From NCBI RefSeq assembly GCF_001641755.2, contig NZ_LRFG02000001.1:124001-188000 (forward strand): a stretch of DNA of 64,000 nucleotides, in the 5' to 3' direction. Under the pieces are notes generated by a model, which had not been told where the DNA came from, did not search any database, and saw only the letters and a program-made list of their open reading frames with translations. Below, piece by piece: positions 10,053-20,704 of the stretch (positions are counted from its first letter, which is position 1; the number at the start of each line of letters is the position of its first letter). The DNA comes from Microbulbifer flavimaris. Its GTDB lineage: Bacteria; Pseudomonadota; Gammaproteobacteria; Pseudomonadales; Cellvibrionaceae. The position numbers and the translations under genes were made by a program.

Positions 10053-10553
10053 ATGAACTGGGCTGACTGGACCATTCTGGCAATTGTGGCCATCTCGACC
10101 CTGATCGGCCTCAGCCGGGGCTTCGTGCGCGAAGTGCTGTCCATGCTCACCTGGGTTGCCGCCTTCATCGTCGCCACCATGTTTCGTGACGAACTGGCCC
10201 CGCTGCTGTCCAATCTTGTGGATACACCGTCCCTTCAGGTCATCGCCGCCTTTGCGATTCTTTTTATCTTCACCTTGCTGGCAGGTGCCGGCCTCAATAT
10301 GACGCTGTCGGCTTTTGTCGAGGCCACTGGTCTATCCGGTACAGACCGGGTGTTGGGTATGGTGTTTGGCCTTCTGCGTGGTGCTGTGGTGGTGATGGCG
10401 CTGCTGATTCTGGCTCCGGCCCTGGTGCCGGTAGAAGAGGATGGCTGGTGGCAGCAGTCGGCGCTTATTCCGCACTTTCTGGAATTTGAGGACCGCGCGC
10501 GGGATCTCGCAACGACGATCAAGGATTTGTTCGTGGAAAGTGCTTCCGGCTGA
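10053..10553 (+). CDS. cvpA: CvpA family membrane protein
   Basis: This 166-residue protein has four predicted membrane helices and the family features WADWTILAIVAISTLIGLSRGFVRE at its N terminus (MNWADW onward) and GLLRGAVVV in the third helix. CvpA was named for colicin V production; it is an envelope protein and its precise role is unsettled. AAGGTGG lies just before the ATG. It stands directly before purF, the arrangement seen in enterobacteria and pseudomonads. Confidence 0.93.
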   Translation: MNWADWTILAIVAISTLIGLSRGFVREVLSMLTWVAAFIVATMFRDELAPLLSNLVDTPSLQVIAAFAILFIFTLLAGAGLNMTLSAFVEATGLSGTDRVLGMVFGLLRGAVVVMALLILAPALVPVEEDGWWQQSALIPHFLEFEDRARDLATTIKDLFVESASG

Positions 10554-10690
10554 GCCGGGGCGAAAAGGGAGAGAGCCGGCGTTCGCGCCGGGCCGGTAAG
10601 ATTCCGGTAGCGATGGGATGGCTGCCGGTTCGTTGAATGAATATTTTCCCGGGGTGCACCGCACTCCGCTCGACCAGTAGGGCTGAAACT

Positions 10691-12178
10691 ATGTGTGGTA
10701 TTGTCGGTATCGTCGGTAAGAGTGACGTCAATCTGCAACTCTACGATGCGCTTACCCTGTTGCAACACCGCGGACAGGATGCCGCAGGCATCGTCACTTG
10801 CGACCGTGACCGCCTCAACCAGCAGAAAGCCAACGGCCTGGTTCGCGACGTATTTCGTGCGCGGCACATGGAGCGCCTGAAGGGTAATTTTGGCATCGGC
10901 CACGTGCGCTATCCCACTGCCGGCAGTTCCGGTCCGGCCTTGGCGCAACCCTTTTACGTCAATTCCCCCTACGGCATCGCCATGGCGCACAACGGCAACC
11001 TCACCAATATGAAAGAGGTGGTCGAGGAGATCTTCCAGCAGGACCTGCGCCATATTAATACCGACTCCGACTCCGAGGTGCTGCTGAATGTGTTTGCCCA
11101 CGAGCTGCACAAGCTGGGCAAGCTGCAGCCGAAGGCCGAGGATATCTTTACGGCCATGCGCGCGGTGCACAAGCGGGTTCGCGGCGGTTATGCCTGTGTC
11201 GCCCTGATCGTGGGTTACGGCATCGTTGCCTTCCGCGATCCGAACGGAATCCGTCCGCTGGTGTATGGCAAGCGCGAGACCGACAAGGGCACCGAGTACA
11301 TGGTCGCCTCCGAATCCGTTGCCCTCGATGTACAGGGCTACACCGTGGTGCGGGATGTGGCTCCGGGTGAAGCCATTTACATCGAGCTCGATGGCACCGT
11401 GCACGCGCAGGATTGCGCGGAAAACTCCAGCCTGACCCCCTGTATCTTCGAGCATGTTTACTTTGCCCGCCCGGACTCCATCATGGACGGTGTGTCCGTG
11501 CACAAGGCGCGCCTGCGCCAGGGCGAGCACCTCGCCGACAAGATCCTGCGGGAGCGCCCGGACCACGATATCGATGTGGTAATTCCGATCCCGGATTCCT
11601 CCCGCTCCGCCGGCCAGATGGTGGCGCATCGGCTGGGGGTCAAGTTCCGCGAGGGCCTGGTGAAGAACCGCTATATCGGCCGTACCTTCATCATGCCGGG
11701 ACAGAAGCAGCGCAAGAAGTCCGTGCGCCAGAAGCTGAACGCGATCGAGCTGGAGTTCCGCGGCAAGAATGTGCTGCTGGTGGACGATTCCATTGTGCGC
11801 GGCACCACCTGCAAGCAGATTATCCAGATGGCCCGTGAAGCCGGTGCAAACAAGGTTTACTTCGCGTCCGCGGCGCCGGCAGTGAAGTACCCGAACGTAT
11901 ACGGTATCGACATGCCGTCCTCGGAAGAGCTGGTGGCCCACGGCCGTACCACTGAAGAGGTGTGTGAAGTCATCGGTGCGGACTGGCTGATCTACCAGGA
12001 GCTTGAAGACCTGATCGAGAGTTCCGGCGAGGGTAACAGTGCGATCGAGAAGTTCGATTGTTCCGTATTCAATGGTGACTACGTCACCGGCGACGTGAAC
12101 GAGCAATACCTGGAGCGGCTGCACGCAGAGCGCAATGACAATGCGAAAAAGAGCAAGGGCAACCACAGCCCGCTCTGA
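10691..12178 (+). CDS. purF: Amidophosphoribosyltransferase
   Basis: PurF carries out the first committed step of purine synthesis, transferring ammonia from glutamine to PRPP. Cys2 in MCGIVGIVG is the N-terminal nucleophile of the class II glutaminase domain after removal of Met1. PTAGSS and HNGNLTN lie in the same domain, and the PRPP site is [13 protein letters not shown] (about 358-370). The ATG at 10691 is fixed by this nucleophile. Length is 495 residues, typical for the E. coli type. cvpA is 137 bases upstream. Confidence 0.97.
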   Translation: MCGIVGIVGKSDVNLQLYDALTLLQHRGQDAAGIVTCDRDRLNQQKANGLVRDVFRARHMERLKGNFGIGHVRYPTAGSSGPALAQPFYVNSPYGIAMAHNGNLTNMKEVVEEIFQQDLRHINTDSDSEVLLNVFAHELHKLGKLQPKAEDIFTAMRAVHKRVRGGYACVALIVGYGIVAFRDPNGIRPLVYGKRETDKGTEYMVASESVALDVQGYTVVRDVAPGEAIYIELDGTVHAQDCAENSSLTPCIFEHVYFARPDSIMDGVSVHKARLRQGEHLADKILRERPDHDIDVVIPIPDSSRSAGQMVAHRLGVKFREGLVKNRYIGRTFIMPGQKQRKKSVRQKLNAIELEFRGKNVLLVDDSIVRGTTCKQIIQMAREAGANKVYFASAAPAVKYPNVYGIDMPSSEELVAHGRTTEEVCEVIGADWLIYQELEDLIESSGEGNSAIEKFDCSVFNGDYVTGDVNEQYLERLHAERNDNAKKSKGNHSPL

Positions 12179-12201
12179 TCACGCGCTATTTCGGATCGTT
12201 C

Positions 12202-12232
12202 AAAAAGCCCGCGCCCAGTGCGCGGGCTTTTT
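12202..12232 (+). terminator. Rho-independent terminator after purF
   Basis: The perfect stem AAAGCCCGCGC / GCGCGGGCTTT (loop CCAGT) ends in a short T run, 24 bases after the purF stop. Confidence 0.92.
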
Positions 12233-12275
12233 CGTTTGTGCGGTTTTCCCTGCAATTGTCAGGGTGTGGCGGCAA

Positions 12276-12321
12276 TATCGTTTACAATCGGCGTCTTTGC
12301 AGTAGTCTGTAGCAAACGATA
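12276..12321. repeat. Spaced 8-bp inverted repeat before metZ
   Basis: TATCGTTT (12276-12283) and AAACGATA (12314-12321) are exact inverted copies separated by 30 bases, ending 18 bases before the metZ start. They could be paired operator half-sites or a long hairpin in the leader, or could be chance. Confidence 0.3.
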
Positions 12322-12339
12322 ACCCGGGACGGTGCACGA

Positions 12340-13527
12340 ATGTTTGAAGACGACGGTTACTCTCTGGATACGCTGGCGGTGCGCGCCGGCCAGACCCGCT
12401 CCGATGAGGGTGAACACTCGGAGGCGATCTACCTGACCTCCAGCTACGTATTCCCCTCCGCCGCTGAAGCGGCCGCGCGGTTTTCCGGTGAGAGCCCGGG
12501 CAATGTGTATTCCCGCTATACCAACCCCACTGTGCGCACCTTCGAACAGCGGATCGCCGCGCTGGAGCAGGGCGAGGCCGCAGTGGCCACTTCCAGTGGT
12601 ATGGCGGCGATCCTGAGCCTGTGTATGGCCCTGCTGAAAAGCGGTGACAAGGTAATCTGCTCGCGCAGTGTGTTCGGCACCACGACCGCACTGTTCACCC
12701 GCTATATGGAAAAGTTCGGTGTGCGCGTCACCTTTGTTGACCTGACGGATATGCAGGCGTGGCGTGATGCCCTGGACGGGGATACCAGGCTGCTGTTCAT
12801 GGAAACCCCATCCAATCCGCTGTGTGAGGTGGCGGATATCCGCGCTCTGGCCGACATGGCGCACAGCGCCGGCGCGCAGCTGGTGGTAGATAACTGTTTC
12901 TGTACCCCGGCGCTGCAGCGGCCGCTGACCCTCGGTGCCGACATGGTGGTGCACTCTGCCACCAAATACCTGGATGGTCAGGGCCGCTGTGTGGGCGGTG
13001 TGGTGGTCGGCAAGAAAGAGGTGATGGACGAGCTGGTGATCTTCCTGCGCACCGCCGGCCCGAGCATGAGTCCGTTCAATGCCTGGGTGTTTCTCAAGGG
13101 GCTGGAAACCCTCAATCTGCGTATGCAGGCACACTCGCGCAATGCGCTGGCCCTGGCCTGGTGGCTGGATGAGCAGCCCGCCGTGGAGAAAGTCAATTAC
13201 ACCGGTCTGCCCAAACATGCCGGCCACCTGCTGGCGGCCAGCCAGCAGTCCGCCTTCGGCGGTGTGCTCAGCTTCACCGTGCGTGGCGGCCGCGAGGAGG
13301 CCTGGAAGGTGATCGATGCCTGCAAGATTTTTTCGGTGACCGCTAACCTGGGTGACGCCAAAAGTACGATAGTGCACCCGGCCACCACGACCCATGGTCG
13401 CCTCAGTGAGGAGGAGAAAGCCCGGGCCGGGATTACCGAAAACCTGATTCGTGTCTCGGTGGGGCTCGAGGATGTCGAGGACCTGCAGCGGGACCTGGCG
13501 CTGGGATTGACGCAGCTGGTCAAATAG
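12340..13527 (+). CDS. metZ: O-succinylhomoserine sulfhydrylase
   Basis: MetZ makes homocysteine from O-succinylhomoserine and sulfide in methionine synthesis. It is a Cys/Met-metabolism PLP enzyme of 395 residues. The PLP lysine is Lys209 in SATKYLDGQGR, and SSGMAAI (85-91), ETPSNP (155-160) and VVDN (182-185) are family blocks. Placement immediately after purF is the pseudomonad order and favours MetZ over MetB, MetC or a generic cystathionine enzyme; substrate preference cannot be proved from sequence alone. Confidence 0.9.
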   Translation: MFEDDGYSLDTLAVRAGQTRSDEGEHSEAIYLTSSYVFPSAAEAAARFSGESPGNVYSRYTNPTVRTFEQRIAALEQGEAAVATSSGMAAILSLCMALLKSGDKVICSRSVFGTTTALFTRYMEKFGVRVTFVDLTDMQAWRDALDGDTRLLFMETPSNPLCEVADIRALADMAHSAGAQLVVDNCFCTPALQRPLTLGADMVVHSATKYLDGQGRCVGGVVVGKKEVMDELVIFLRTAGPSMSPFNAWVFLKGLETLNLRMQAHSRNALALAWWLDEQPAVEKVNYTGLPKHAGHLLAASQQSAFGGVLSFTVRGGREEAWKVIDACKIFSVTANLGDAKSTIVHPATTTHGRLSEEEKARAGITENLIRVSVGLEDVEDLQRDLALGLTQLVK

Positions 13528-13703
13528 CGAGCGATAGGCGCCGATTGTGGCGGTCCCGGCAAAGTCAGGGGGGCCGCCACCTATGATTAAAGGTGGTGTT
13601 TGGTGTCTGGTTTTTCCACGGGATGACACACGTTGATTCCGGGAAGAGGCCGAACAGGGCAAGACGCCACCGCAATAAAAAACTGAGCAGTAATGGATTA
13701 GCC

Positions 13704-14615
13704 GTGCAAAAGATTATTTCCGCCATCGTCACTGATATCGGCAAAGTGCTGTTGGGCAAGGAGCACCAGGTGAAGCTGGCGCTGGCCTGCCTGCTCTCTC
13801 GCGGGCACCTGCTGATCGAGGATCTCCCTGGCATGGGCAAGACCACCCTGGCCCATGCCCTGGCCCGGGTGCTGGGTCTCTCCTACAACCGGGTGCAGTT
13901 CACCAGCGATATGCTGCCGGCAGATATCCTCGGTGTGTCGATCTTTGAGCGCGACAGTGGCAGCTTCCGCTTCCATGAGGGGCCGGTGTTCAGCCAGTTG
14001 CTGCTGGCGGACGAGATTAATCGCTCGTCCCCCAAGACCCAGAGCGCGCTGCTGGAGGCCATGGAGGAGCGCCAGGTCAGTGTCGACGGGGAAACCCGTG
14101 CGCTGCCGGAGCCCTTCTTCGTGATTGCCACCCAGAACCCGCTGCACCAGTCCGGTACCTTTGCCCTGCCGGAGTCCCAGCTGGACCGGTTTCTGATGCG
14201 CGTCAGCCTCGGTTATCCGACGCGCGAGGCCGAGCGGGCGCTCTTCCAGGGGGTGGATCCGCGGGCCGAGCTGCGCCGCCTGAAGCCGCGCATCGATGCC
14301 TCTGCCCTCAATCGACTCCAGGCGCTGGTGGGCCAGGTGAAAGCCTCGGAGAGTGTGCTCGATTACCTGGAGAGGCTTGTCTCGTTTACCCGCCAGAGCC
14401 CCGATTGTGCAGTGGGCCTGTCCCCCCGTGGCGCCCTGGCATTGCTGCACGCCGCCCGCGCCTGGGCGCTGATCGACGGTCGCGGCCACCTGTTGCCGGA
14501 GGATATCCAGGCGGTGCTGCCGTCAGTGGCTGGCCATCGCCTGCACAGTGAAAGTGGTGACGGCACCCAGCTGGTGGAGCGCCTGATGCACCAGGTTGAC
14601 GTGATTGCCGCCTAG
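13704..14615 (+). CDS. MoxR-family AAA+ ATPase
   Basis: MoxR ATPases are thought to act as chaperones that help partner proteins mature. The 303-residue reading from GTG 13704 gives the normal N terminus; an in-frame ATG lies further upstream. Walker A is LPGMGKTT (41-48), Walker B is LLADEINR, and the sensor block VIATQNPLHQSGTFALPESQLDRF is typical of the family. The stop directly abuts the ATG of the DUF58 gene, and the transglutaminase gene follows, forming the common moxR-DUF58-TgpA operon. Confidence 0.92.
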   Translation: MQKIISAIVTDIGKVLLGKEHQVKLALACLLSRGHLLIEDLPGMGKTTLAHALARVLGLSYNRVQFTSDMLPADILGVSIFERDSGSFRFHEGPVFSQLLLADEINRSSPKTQSALLEAMEERQVSVDGETRALPEPFFVIATQNPLHQSGTFALPESQLDRFLMRVSLGYPTREAERALFQGVDPRAELRRLKPRIDASALNRLQALVGQVKASESVLDYLERLVSFTRQSPDCAVGLSPRGALALLHAARAWALIDGRGHLLPEDIQAVLPSVAGHRLHSESGDGTQLVERLMHQVDVIAA

Positions 14616-15614
14616 ATGGGTACCGCCGAACATCCCCGGGGAACCTCCCTCCGTGGCCTGCAAGCGCGCTGGCGGGCGTTGACCACCCGCTGGCTGGAAC
14701 GCCGGTCACCGGCGGCGCGCCAGGTCACCCTGAGCCACCGCAAACTCTTCATTCTGCCCTCCCGGGCCGGTCTCGGGCTCCTGCTGGTTATCCTGCTGCT
14801 GTGGTTGCTGGGCACCAATTACGAAAACAACCTGGTTTTCGCCATGGCGTTTCTGATGGCGAGCCTCTTCGCGGTGCTGCCGGTGCACACCTTTGCCAAC
14901 CTCTCGGGCCTGAACCTGCGTCTGCTGTCGGCGCCACCGGCGTTCGCCGGGGACTTTGCGCGGGTGCGGATTGCTGCCGGCCGCATTGGTCGCCGCCAGC
15001 GCGAACATATCGAGATCTGCTGGCCACCGGAGGAGGGCGCGCAATTCGATCTGGTGGATACCGAGAGCAGGGAGATCGATGTCGCCCTGCCGGTAAACCG
15101 GCGCGGCCGGATTCGCGCCCCCAGATTGAGAGTGCAAAGCCGCTATCCCCTCGGGCTCTTCCGCTGCTGGAGTCATGTGGATCTCGATATCGAGATCCTG
15201 GTCTACCCGGCTCCCAGAGACCTGGGGCCGCTGCCTTTGGGAGCAGCGCCGGGTGAGGGGGACAGCCCGGAGCGCCGCCGCGGTGGCGATGACTTCGCCG
15301 GACTGCGGCCGTACCAGCCGGGCCATTCCCTCAGGCATGTTGCGTGGAAGCATTTTGCCGGTGGGCGGGACCTGCATAGCAAGGACTACGACAGTGGTGC
15401 CGATACACGGTTATGGCTCGACTGGGACCTGCTCGCCGGCAGGGATGTGGAGACGCGCCTCAGCGGCCTCTGTCACTGGGTGCTCGAGGCAGAGCGGGCG
15501 CAGATTCCCTACGGATTGCGCTTGCCGGGCAGCAACCTGTCTCCGTCATTGGGGGAGTCCCATCGGCAGCGGGCGCTGGCAGCATTGGCGGAATTTCCGC
15601 TGCAGGAGGTGTGA
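14616..15614 (+). CDS. DUF58 domain protein
   Basis: This 332-residue membrane protein has two helices near the N terminus (about 50-68 and 74-95) and a C-terminal DUF58 region with the hallmark GDDFAGLRPYQPG (about 224-236), followed by RHVAWKHFA. DUF58 proteins have a fold related to von Willebrand A domains and usually accompany MoxR ATPases. No biochemical activity can be assigned. It starts one base after the moxR stop and abuts the next gene, so the three are almost certainly cotranslated. Confidence 0.9.
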   Translation: MGTAEHPRGTSLRGLQARWRALTTRWLERRSPAARQVTLSHRKLFILPSRAGLGLLLVILLLWLLGTNYENNLVFAMAFLMASLFAVLPVHTFANLSGLNLRLLSAPPAFAGDFARVRIAAGRIGRRQREHIEICWPPEEGAQFDLVDTESREIDVALPVNRRGRIRAPRLRVQSRYPLGLFRCWSHVDLDIEILVYPAPRDLGPLPLGAAPGEGDSPERRRGGDDFAGLRPYQPGHSLRHVAWKHFAGGRDLHSKDYDSGADTRLWLDWDLLAGRDVETRLSGLCHWVLEAERAQIPYGLRLPGSNLSPSLGESHRQRALAALAEFPLQEV

Positions 15615-17642
15615 GTGACCCGCCCTGATTCTCTGTTACCCCGGGAAAGCCTGCTATGGATTTTTGCCGCCCAGTTCACCGTACTGTTACCGCACTTTAC
15701 GCGCCTGCCACTGTGGATCATTTTCGGTTGGGCGCTGGCGGTACTGTGGCGTGTTGAGGTTTACCGGGGGCGCCGCGAGTTTCCGGGAAGGCTGGTGAAG
15801 TTACTGGCAGTTTCCGTGGCTTTGCTGGGGCTGGTTCTTTCCTATCGACGCTGGTTCGCGCTGGAGCCTATGGTGGCACTGCTGGCCGTCTCGTTTGCGC
15901 TAAAGAACCTTGAGCTGTTGAGCCGTCGCGACGCTTTCCTGAGCCTGCTGCTGGCCTATTTTGTCGCTGCCACCCTGTTCGTGTTCGAGCAGACCATCCC
16001 CTACGCGCTGTACGGCGTGCTCGCTGCGGTGGTGGTGACCGCAGCACTGTCCGCGCAGCTGGGCGGATTCAGCGCCCGCCCGCGCCGCGCCCTCGGGCTT
16101 TCCCTGCGCCTGTTGGCCCAGTCGGCCCCGCTGATGCTGTTGTTGTTTATGGTCATACCGCGGCTCGGGCCCCTCTGGGCGGTGCCGCAGAACAGTGGTG
16201 GTGCCAGTACCGGTATCAGCGACTCCATGACACCCGGCGACTTTACCCGCCTTTCCAAGTCCGACCAGCCCGCCCTGCGCATTGCCTTTGATGGACCGGT
16301 ACCCGCACCGGAGCAGCGTTACTGGCGCGGACTGGTCTATTCCCACTTTGACGGGCGCCGCTGGAGCCAGGGCTTCGGTGTCGACCCGAGAGAGGGCGCG
16401 CCGGTGTCCTGGCGGAAGACTGAAAACCCCCTCCCCGAGGTGGGGCCCCGCTACCGCTACCGGGTTATCCAGGAGCCCACCCGCAATCAGTGGCTGTTCG
16501 CTATGGCGCGCCCGCATTCCGAGACGCGCGGTGTGGGCGAAACCCGCGATGACAGACTGGTGCGCTCGGTGCCGGTGTACAGTCGTTTCGCCTATGACGT
16601 GCGCTCCTGGCCCCGCAGCAGTCTTGTCCAGCGACCCGAGCTCGGTGACTTTGAGCGCCGGCGCAATCTGCAGTTGCCGGCTGAGGGCAATCCCAGGGCG
16701 AGGGCCTGGGCTCAAAACCTGGCGCAGGAGCACCAGGACGGGGCAGCGATTTCCGCAGCGGTACTCGAGTTCTTCCACCGTCGTTTTACCTATACCCTGA
16801 AGCCGCCGGCACTGGGGCAGGATTCAGTCGATGAGTTTCTGTTTGGCAGTCAGCAGGGTTTCTGCGAGCACTTTGCCGGCAGCTACGTCTTCATGATGCG
16901 CGCCGCCGGCGTGCCCGCACGGGTGGTGGCCGGTTACCAGGGCGGCGAGTGGGTCGATCAGGAAGAATATCTGCTGGTACGGCAGTATGATGCCCACGCC
17001 TGGGCGGAAATCTGGACGCCATCGCGGGGCTGGCAGCGAGTCGATCCCACAGCGGCGGTTTCCCCGGAACGCATCCGTGACGGCTTGCAGAGTGCCGCGG
17101 CAGAGGAGTTCATGGAGGATTCCCTGTTGCCGTTGCACCGCTTTTCGCTGTTGAATCGCCTGCGCCTGCAGTGGGACATGATCAACTACCGCTGGTATCA
17201 GACGGTGGTCAGCTTCGACAGTGACAGCCAGCAGAACCTGCTTAAACGGCTGCTGGGAGAGGTCTCGCCATTGCGGCTGGCTGCATTCCTGCTGATCCCG
17301 GCGGCAATCGGCCTCTGCCTGTTACTGCTCTGGCTGTGGTGGGGCGGGCGCGGCCAGCAGCTGCCCAGAGCCCAGCGCCTGTATCTCAAGTTTTGCCGAC
17401 GGATGGCCGGAGTTGGTGTTCCGCGCCGGAGCGGCGAGGCGCCGCGGGATTATGCCCGGCGGATTGCTACCGAGGCGCCGCGGCTGGCTGCCATGGCGTC
17501 GGCGGTGACAGCCGCTTATGAGCGTGCGGCTTATGCCGATGACCCGAGTGCCGAGCGGCAGCTTGGCCGCCTGCTGCGCCAGTGGCGGCTCGGGGCGATG
17601 CTGGCGAACGTTGCCCCCCGGCGACACCAGGCCCAGGCCTGA
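15615..17642 (+). CDS. Transglutaminase-like membrane protein (TgpA type)
   Basis: The 675-residue protein has an N-terminal bundle of about six membrane helices (to roughly residue 190), a periplasmic transglutaminase-like domain, one more helix (about 555-577) and a cytoplasmic DUF4129-like tail. The catalytic triad is visible as Cys417 (GFCEHFAGS), His461 (YDAHAWAEIW) and Asp477 (VDPT). The GTG start lies immediately after the DUF58 stop with GGAGGTG upstream. P. aeruginosa TgpA has the same layout and is essential for viability there. Substrates are unknown. Confidence 0.9.
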   Translation: MTRPDSLLPRESLLWIFAAQFTVLLPHFTRLPLWIIFGWALAVLWRVEVYRGRREFPGRLVKLLAVSVALLGLVLSYRRWFALEPMVALLAVSFALKNLELLSRRDAFLSLLLAYFVAATLFVFEQTIPYALYGVLAAVVVTAALSAQLGGFSARPRRALGLSLRLLAQSAPLMLLLFMVIPRLGPLWAVPQNSGGASTGISDSMTPGDFTRLSKSDQPALRIAFDGPVPAPEQRYWRGLVYSHFDGRRWSQGFGVDPREGAPVSWRKTENPLPEVGPRYRYRVIQEPTRNQWLFAMARPHSETRGVGETRDDRLVRSVPVYSRFAYDVRSWPRSSLVQRPELGDFERRRNLQLPAEGNPRARAWAQNLAQEHQDGAAISAAVLEFFHRRFTYTLKPPALGQDSVDEFLFGSQQGFCEHFAGSYVFMMRAAGVPARVVAGYQGGEWVDQEEYLLVRQYDAHAWAEIWTPSRGWQRVDPTAAVSPERIRDGLQSAAAEEFMEDSLLPLHRFSLLNRLRLQWDMINYRWYQTVVSFDSDSQQNLLKRLLGEVSPLRLAAFLLIPAAIGLCLLLLWLWWGGRGQQLPRAQRLYLKFCRRMAGVGVPRRSGEAPRDYARRIATEAPRLAAMASAVTAAYERAAYADDPSAERQLGRLLRQWRLGAMLANVAPRRHQAQA

Positions 17643-17694
17643 ACAAGGCAGCGTGATTTCCCGAACCCACTGGACCCGGTTACCGACAGGCACT

Positions 17695-18912
17695 ATGGCG
17701 GCAAGATTGACCAGATTCCTCCTCGGCTACAGCGGCACAGCACTGGCGACCGGCCTGCAGGTGATCCTGCTGCCGTGGATTGCCGTCGCCGTGGCGGATC
17801 TGCCGGCATTGCACCTGGGGTGGGTACAGGCATCGGTATTACTGCCCAACCTGGTCTTCCTGCTGTTTGGCGGTGTGCTCGCCGACCGCCGTGATTCGGC
17901 GCTGGTGGCCGGGCTGGCTTGCCTCGGGCTCGCGGCCTGTCACGGGGGGTTGCTGCTGTATTTTTCCTATCAGATACCGGATCTGTCCGTGCTGCTGGTT
18001 TATGGCATCAGTCTGGGGGTGTGCACTGCATTCCTGCAGCCGGCGCGGGATAACCTGGTGCATCGCAGCGCCCACCGCTCGGAGGCCCGGGCCGGGCACA
18101 GCGGAGTGCAATACACCGTGACCTGGATGATGCTGGCCCAGTATGGTGGCCAGGCGGTGGGAATGTTGCTGGCCAGCCGATTTGACCAGTGGGGGCTGGA
18201 AATACTGCTGACGATCCAGGTGTCGGTGCTGCTGGTTGCTGCCGTGCTGTTATTTTCCCTGCGCCGCCGCAGCCGCGAGGTACGGCGTCAACGGCAGTTG
18301 CCCTTTGCCCTGATCCGTGAGGGCGTGGCGCAGGCATGGCAGCGTCCGGCGCTGCGGGAGTTGATCGGGCTGGTGGCCTTTAACGGCTTCGTGCATATCG
18401 GTGTGTTTCTGGTGGTATTGCCTCTGCTGGCCGAGGACTACGGGCGGGGAGCGAGCTACTACGCCACGCTGCAACTGGCTTTTATTGCCGGCACTGTGGC
18501 GGCGACGGTGATGATGTTACGCCGTGGCCAGGGGCAGGAGCCGGGCCGGGGCATTCTGATGTGTCTGCTATACAGCGCAGCCCTGCTGGTGGCGATCAGC
18601 TTCGGTCCCACTCCCCTGGGGCTGTTGATGTTGTGTGCCCTCTGGGGCGCGGTTGCGGCGGCCTCTGCGGCACTGGGGCGCGCGGTGGTGCAGATTCTGG
18701 CTCCGGAGGAATACCGCAGCCGCATTATCTCCATCTACCAGTTGGCCCTGTTCGGCTCGGCGGCAATCGGGGCCCTGGCCGCCGGGGTCGTCAGCGAGTA
18801 CGCAGCGCCCCTGATGACGTTGCGCTGGGCGGGGGTTGCCAGCCTGGTGGCTTTTGTCGGGCTCCTGTTCAGCGGTGACCTGCGTCGCTACCGGGTCGAG
18901 AGTCACGATTAA
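17695..18912 (+). CDS. Major facilitator superfamily transporter
   Basis: This 405-residue protein has about twelve membrane helices and resembles the MFS_3/EntS-like exporter group. The loop GGVLADRRDS between helices 2 and 3 matches the MFS motif A pattern. The ATG at 17695 gives MAARLTRFLLGYSG; GTG at 17653 is an alternative start. It lies 52 bases after the transglutaminase gene, so read-through is possible. Its end is only 21 bases from the convergent phosphorylase gene. The substrate is not evident. Confidence 0.8.
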   Translation: MAARLTRFLLGYSGTALATGLQVILLPWIAVAVADLPALHLGWVQASVLLPNLVFLLFGGVLADRRDSALVAGLACLGLAACHGGLLLYFSYQIPDLSVLLVYGISLGVCTAFLQPARDNLVHRSAHRSEARAGHSGVQYTVTWMMLAQYGGQAVGMLLASRFDQWGLEILLTIQVSVLLVAAVLLFSLRRRSREVRRQRQLPFALIREGVAQAWQRPALRELIGLVAFNGFVHIGVFLVVLPLLAEDYGRGASYYATLQLAFIAGTVAATVMMLRRGQGQEPGRGILMCLLYSAALLVAISFGPTPLGLLMLCALWGAVAAASAALGRAVVQILAPEEYRSRIISIYQLALFGSAAIGALAAGVVSEYAAPLMTLRWAGVASLVAFVGLLFSGDLRRYRVESHD

Positions 18913-18933
18913 ACCCCGTGCGGGCTACCGCGC

Positions 18934-20691
18934 TTACCAGCGGTTGGTAATCCACAGGGTCTGGTAGGGCGCCAGGGTGATTTCCCCCATCATATCCTCG
19001 AATACCTGGCCGCTGATCAGGTCTTTCCACTGGTCGATTCCGATGAGATTCAGGCTCGACAGCAGGACCAGCTGCTCGCTGTCGGAAATGTTGTTGAGGC
19101 AGAAAACACTCTGGCGGCGGTCCAGGCTCTGGCGCCAGAAGCCGAAGATCTGCTCACCCAGGTGCAGGGTAAATTGCGTGGCATTGGGGTGGAAGGCCGC
19201 CTGGTCCCGGCGCAGTTGAATCAGTTCCCGCAGCCGGTAAAACACCTGGTGATGGTGGCTGTCCTTGTCTGCGAGCCGCTCGTTGAGCTCCTCTTCCTGC
19301 CAGTGACGCCGGTTGATGGCGCGGTTGTGGCCATGCTCTTCCATTCGCGCATAGTCGTTGGTGGTTCCCACCAGGCTGTGGATATAGAAAGCCGGTACGC
19401 CTTCCAGTGCCAGCATAATGGCGTGGGCGCAGATAAACCGCTCCAACTGCCACTGGTCTTCGCCGGCGGTGGTGCCGCGCAGGGCGTCATACAGAGCAAT
19501 ATTGATCTCGTAGGGCTTTGCACTGCCGTCGTCCAGCGCTCGCCAGGAAATTCTGCCGCCGAAGTTCTCCATGGTCTGGATCAGGGCTTCCTGCTCCTCA
19601 TCGCTCAGCAGCCCCTCAACTGGTCTCAACCCGATACCGTCGTGGGAGGCGATAAAATTGAAATACGTCGTGCCGTTTTGTGCCGGCGGCATGCTCATCA
19701 ACCAGTTCTTCAGGTGGTGGCAGTCGCCACTCACCAGGGTATGCACCAACAGGGGCGGCAGGGAGAAATTGTAAATCAGGTGTGCTTCGTTGGCGTTGCC
19801 GAAATAGGAGAGGTTTTCCCGGTTGGGAATATTGGTTTCGGTGATGATGATCGCATTCGGGTCGGCATGCTCGATCAGGGTGCGCAGCAGTCGCACGATC
19901 TCATGGGTTTCCTCCAGGTTGATACAGCTGGTGCCGATCTTTTTCCACAGAAACGCCACCGCATCCAGGCGGAAAATCCGCACACCCATGTCCAGGTAGA
20001 GACGGATGATATCCACCATTTCCTGGAGTACCCTGGGATTGCGGAAATCCAGGTCAATCTGGTCGTGGCCGAAAGTGCACCAGACACAGCGGGTCTCGTC
20101 ACCGTTTTGCACTGACCGCAGCAGCGGCGTTGTGCGGGGTCTCACCACGCCACTCAGATCCTCGTTGGGGTGTACGGTGAAGAAGTAGTCCCTGCCCGGG
20201 TCCCTGTCCTGTTGGAAATTGAGAAACCACTGGTGCTGGGAGGAGCAGTGGTTGATCACCAGATCTGCCATCAGGTGAAAGTCAGTACTGATACGCAGGA
20301 TATCATTCCAGTCCCCCAGGCTTGGATCCACTTGCCGGTAGTCGATGACCGCAAAGCCGTCATCACTGGAATAGGGAAAGAACGGCAATATATGCACGCT
20401 GTTGATCAGCATGGTGAAGTGGGTTTTCAGGAAGTGATGCAGTGTCTTCAGCGGGTGCTGGTTGTCGCTCTGAATAGTATTGCCGTAGGTGATGACGACT
20501 ACGTCCGTTTCGTCCCAGAGATTTTTATGGGGCAGTGGCGTCTGGCAGTCCTCATCGAGGCGCATGACTTCAACAAACTCTCGCGCAAGGCCGCAGTCCG
20601 TCAGCTGCGGGTAGATCACTTTCAGGTGGTCGCACACCTTCTGCAGCAGCAGCTCTCTGATCGGGAGTTCGGTGCTCTGTTGACTACTCAT
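18934..20691 (-). CDS. GH13_18 sucrose-phosphorylase-like enzyme, probable glucosylglycerate phosphorylase
   Basis: This 585-residue (beta/alpha)8 enzyme belongs to the sucrose phosphorylase group. The GH13 catalytic residues are visible: nucleophile Asp243 (FRLDAVAF), acid/base Glu285 (ITETNIPN) and the third carboxylate Asp351 (ASHDGIG). Members of this subfamily act on sucrose, sucrose 6-phosphate or glucosylglycerate. The two genes upstream look like a glucosyl-3-phosphoglycerate synthase and its phosphatase, so phosphorolysis of glucosylglycerate to glucose 1-phosphate and glycerate is the best guess. AAAGGA five bases before the second of two close ATG codons sets the start, 13 bases after the synthase stop. 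Confidence 0.82.
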   Translation of the reverse strand: MSSQQSTELPIRELLLQKVCDHLKVIYPQLTDCGLAREFVEVMRLDEDCQTPLPHKNLWDETDVVVITYGNTIQSDNQHPLKTLHHFLKTHFTMLINSVHILPFFPYSSDDGFAVIDYRQVDPSLGDWNDILRISTDFHLMADLVINHCSSQHQWFLNFQQDRDPGRDYFFTVHPNEDLSGVVRPRTTPLLRSVQNGDETRCVWCTFGHDQIDLDFRNPRVLQEMVDIIRLYLDMGVRIFRLDAVAFLWKKIGTSCINLEETHEIVRLLRTLIEHADPNAIIITETNIPNRENLSYFGNANEAHLIYNFSLPPLLVHTLVSGDCHHLKNWLMSMPPAQNGTTYFNFIASHDGIGLRPVEGLLSDEEQEALIQTMENFGGRISWRALDDGSAKPYEINIALYDALRGTTAGEDQWQLERFICAHAIMLALEGVPAFYIHSLVGTTNDYARMEEHGHNRAINRRHWQEEELNERLADKDSHHHQVFYRLRELIQLRRDQAAFHPNATQFTLHLGEQIFGFWRQSLDRRQSVFCLNNISDSEQLVLLSSLNLIGIDQWKDLISGQVFEDMMGEITLAPYQTLWITNRW

Positions 20692-20704
20692 GGACATCCT
20701 TTGC

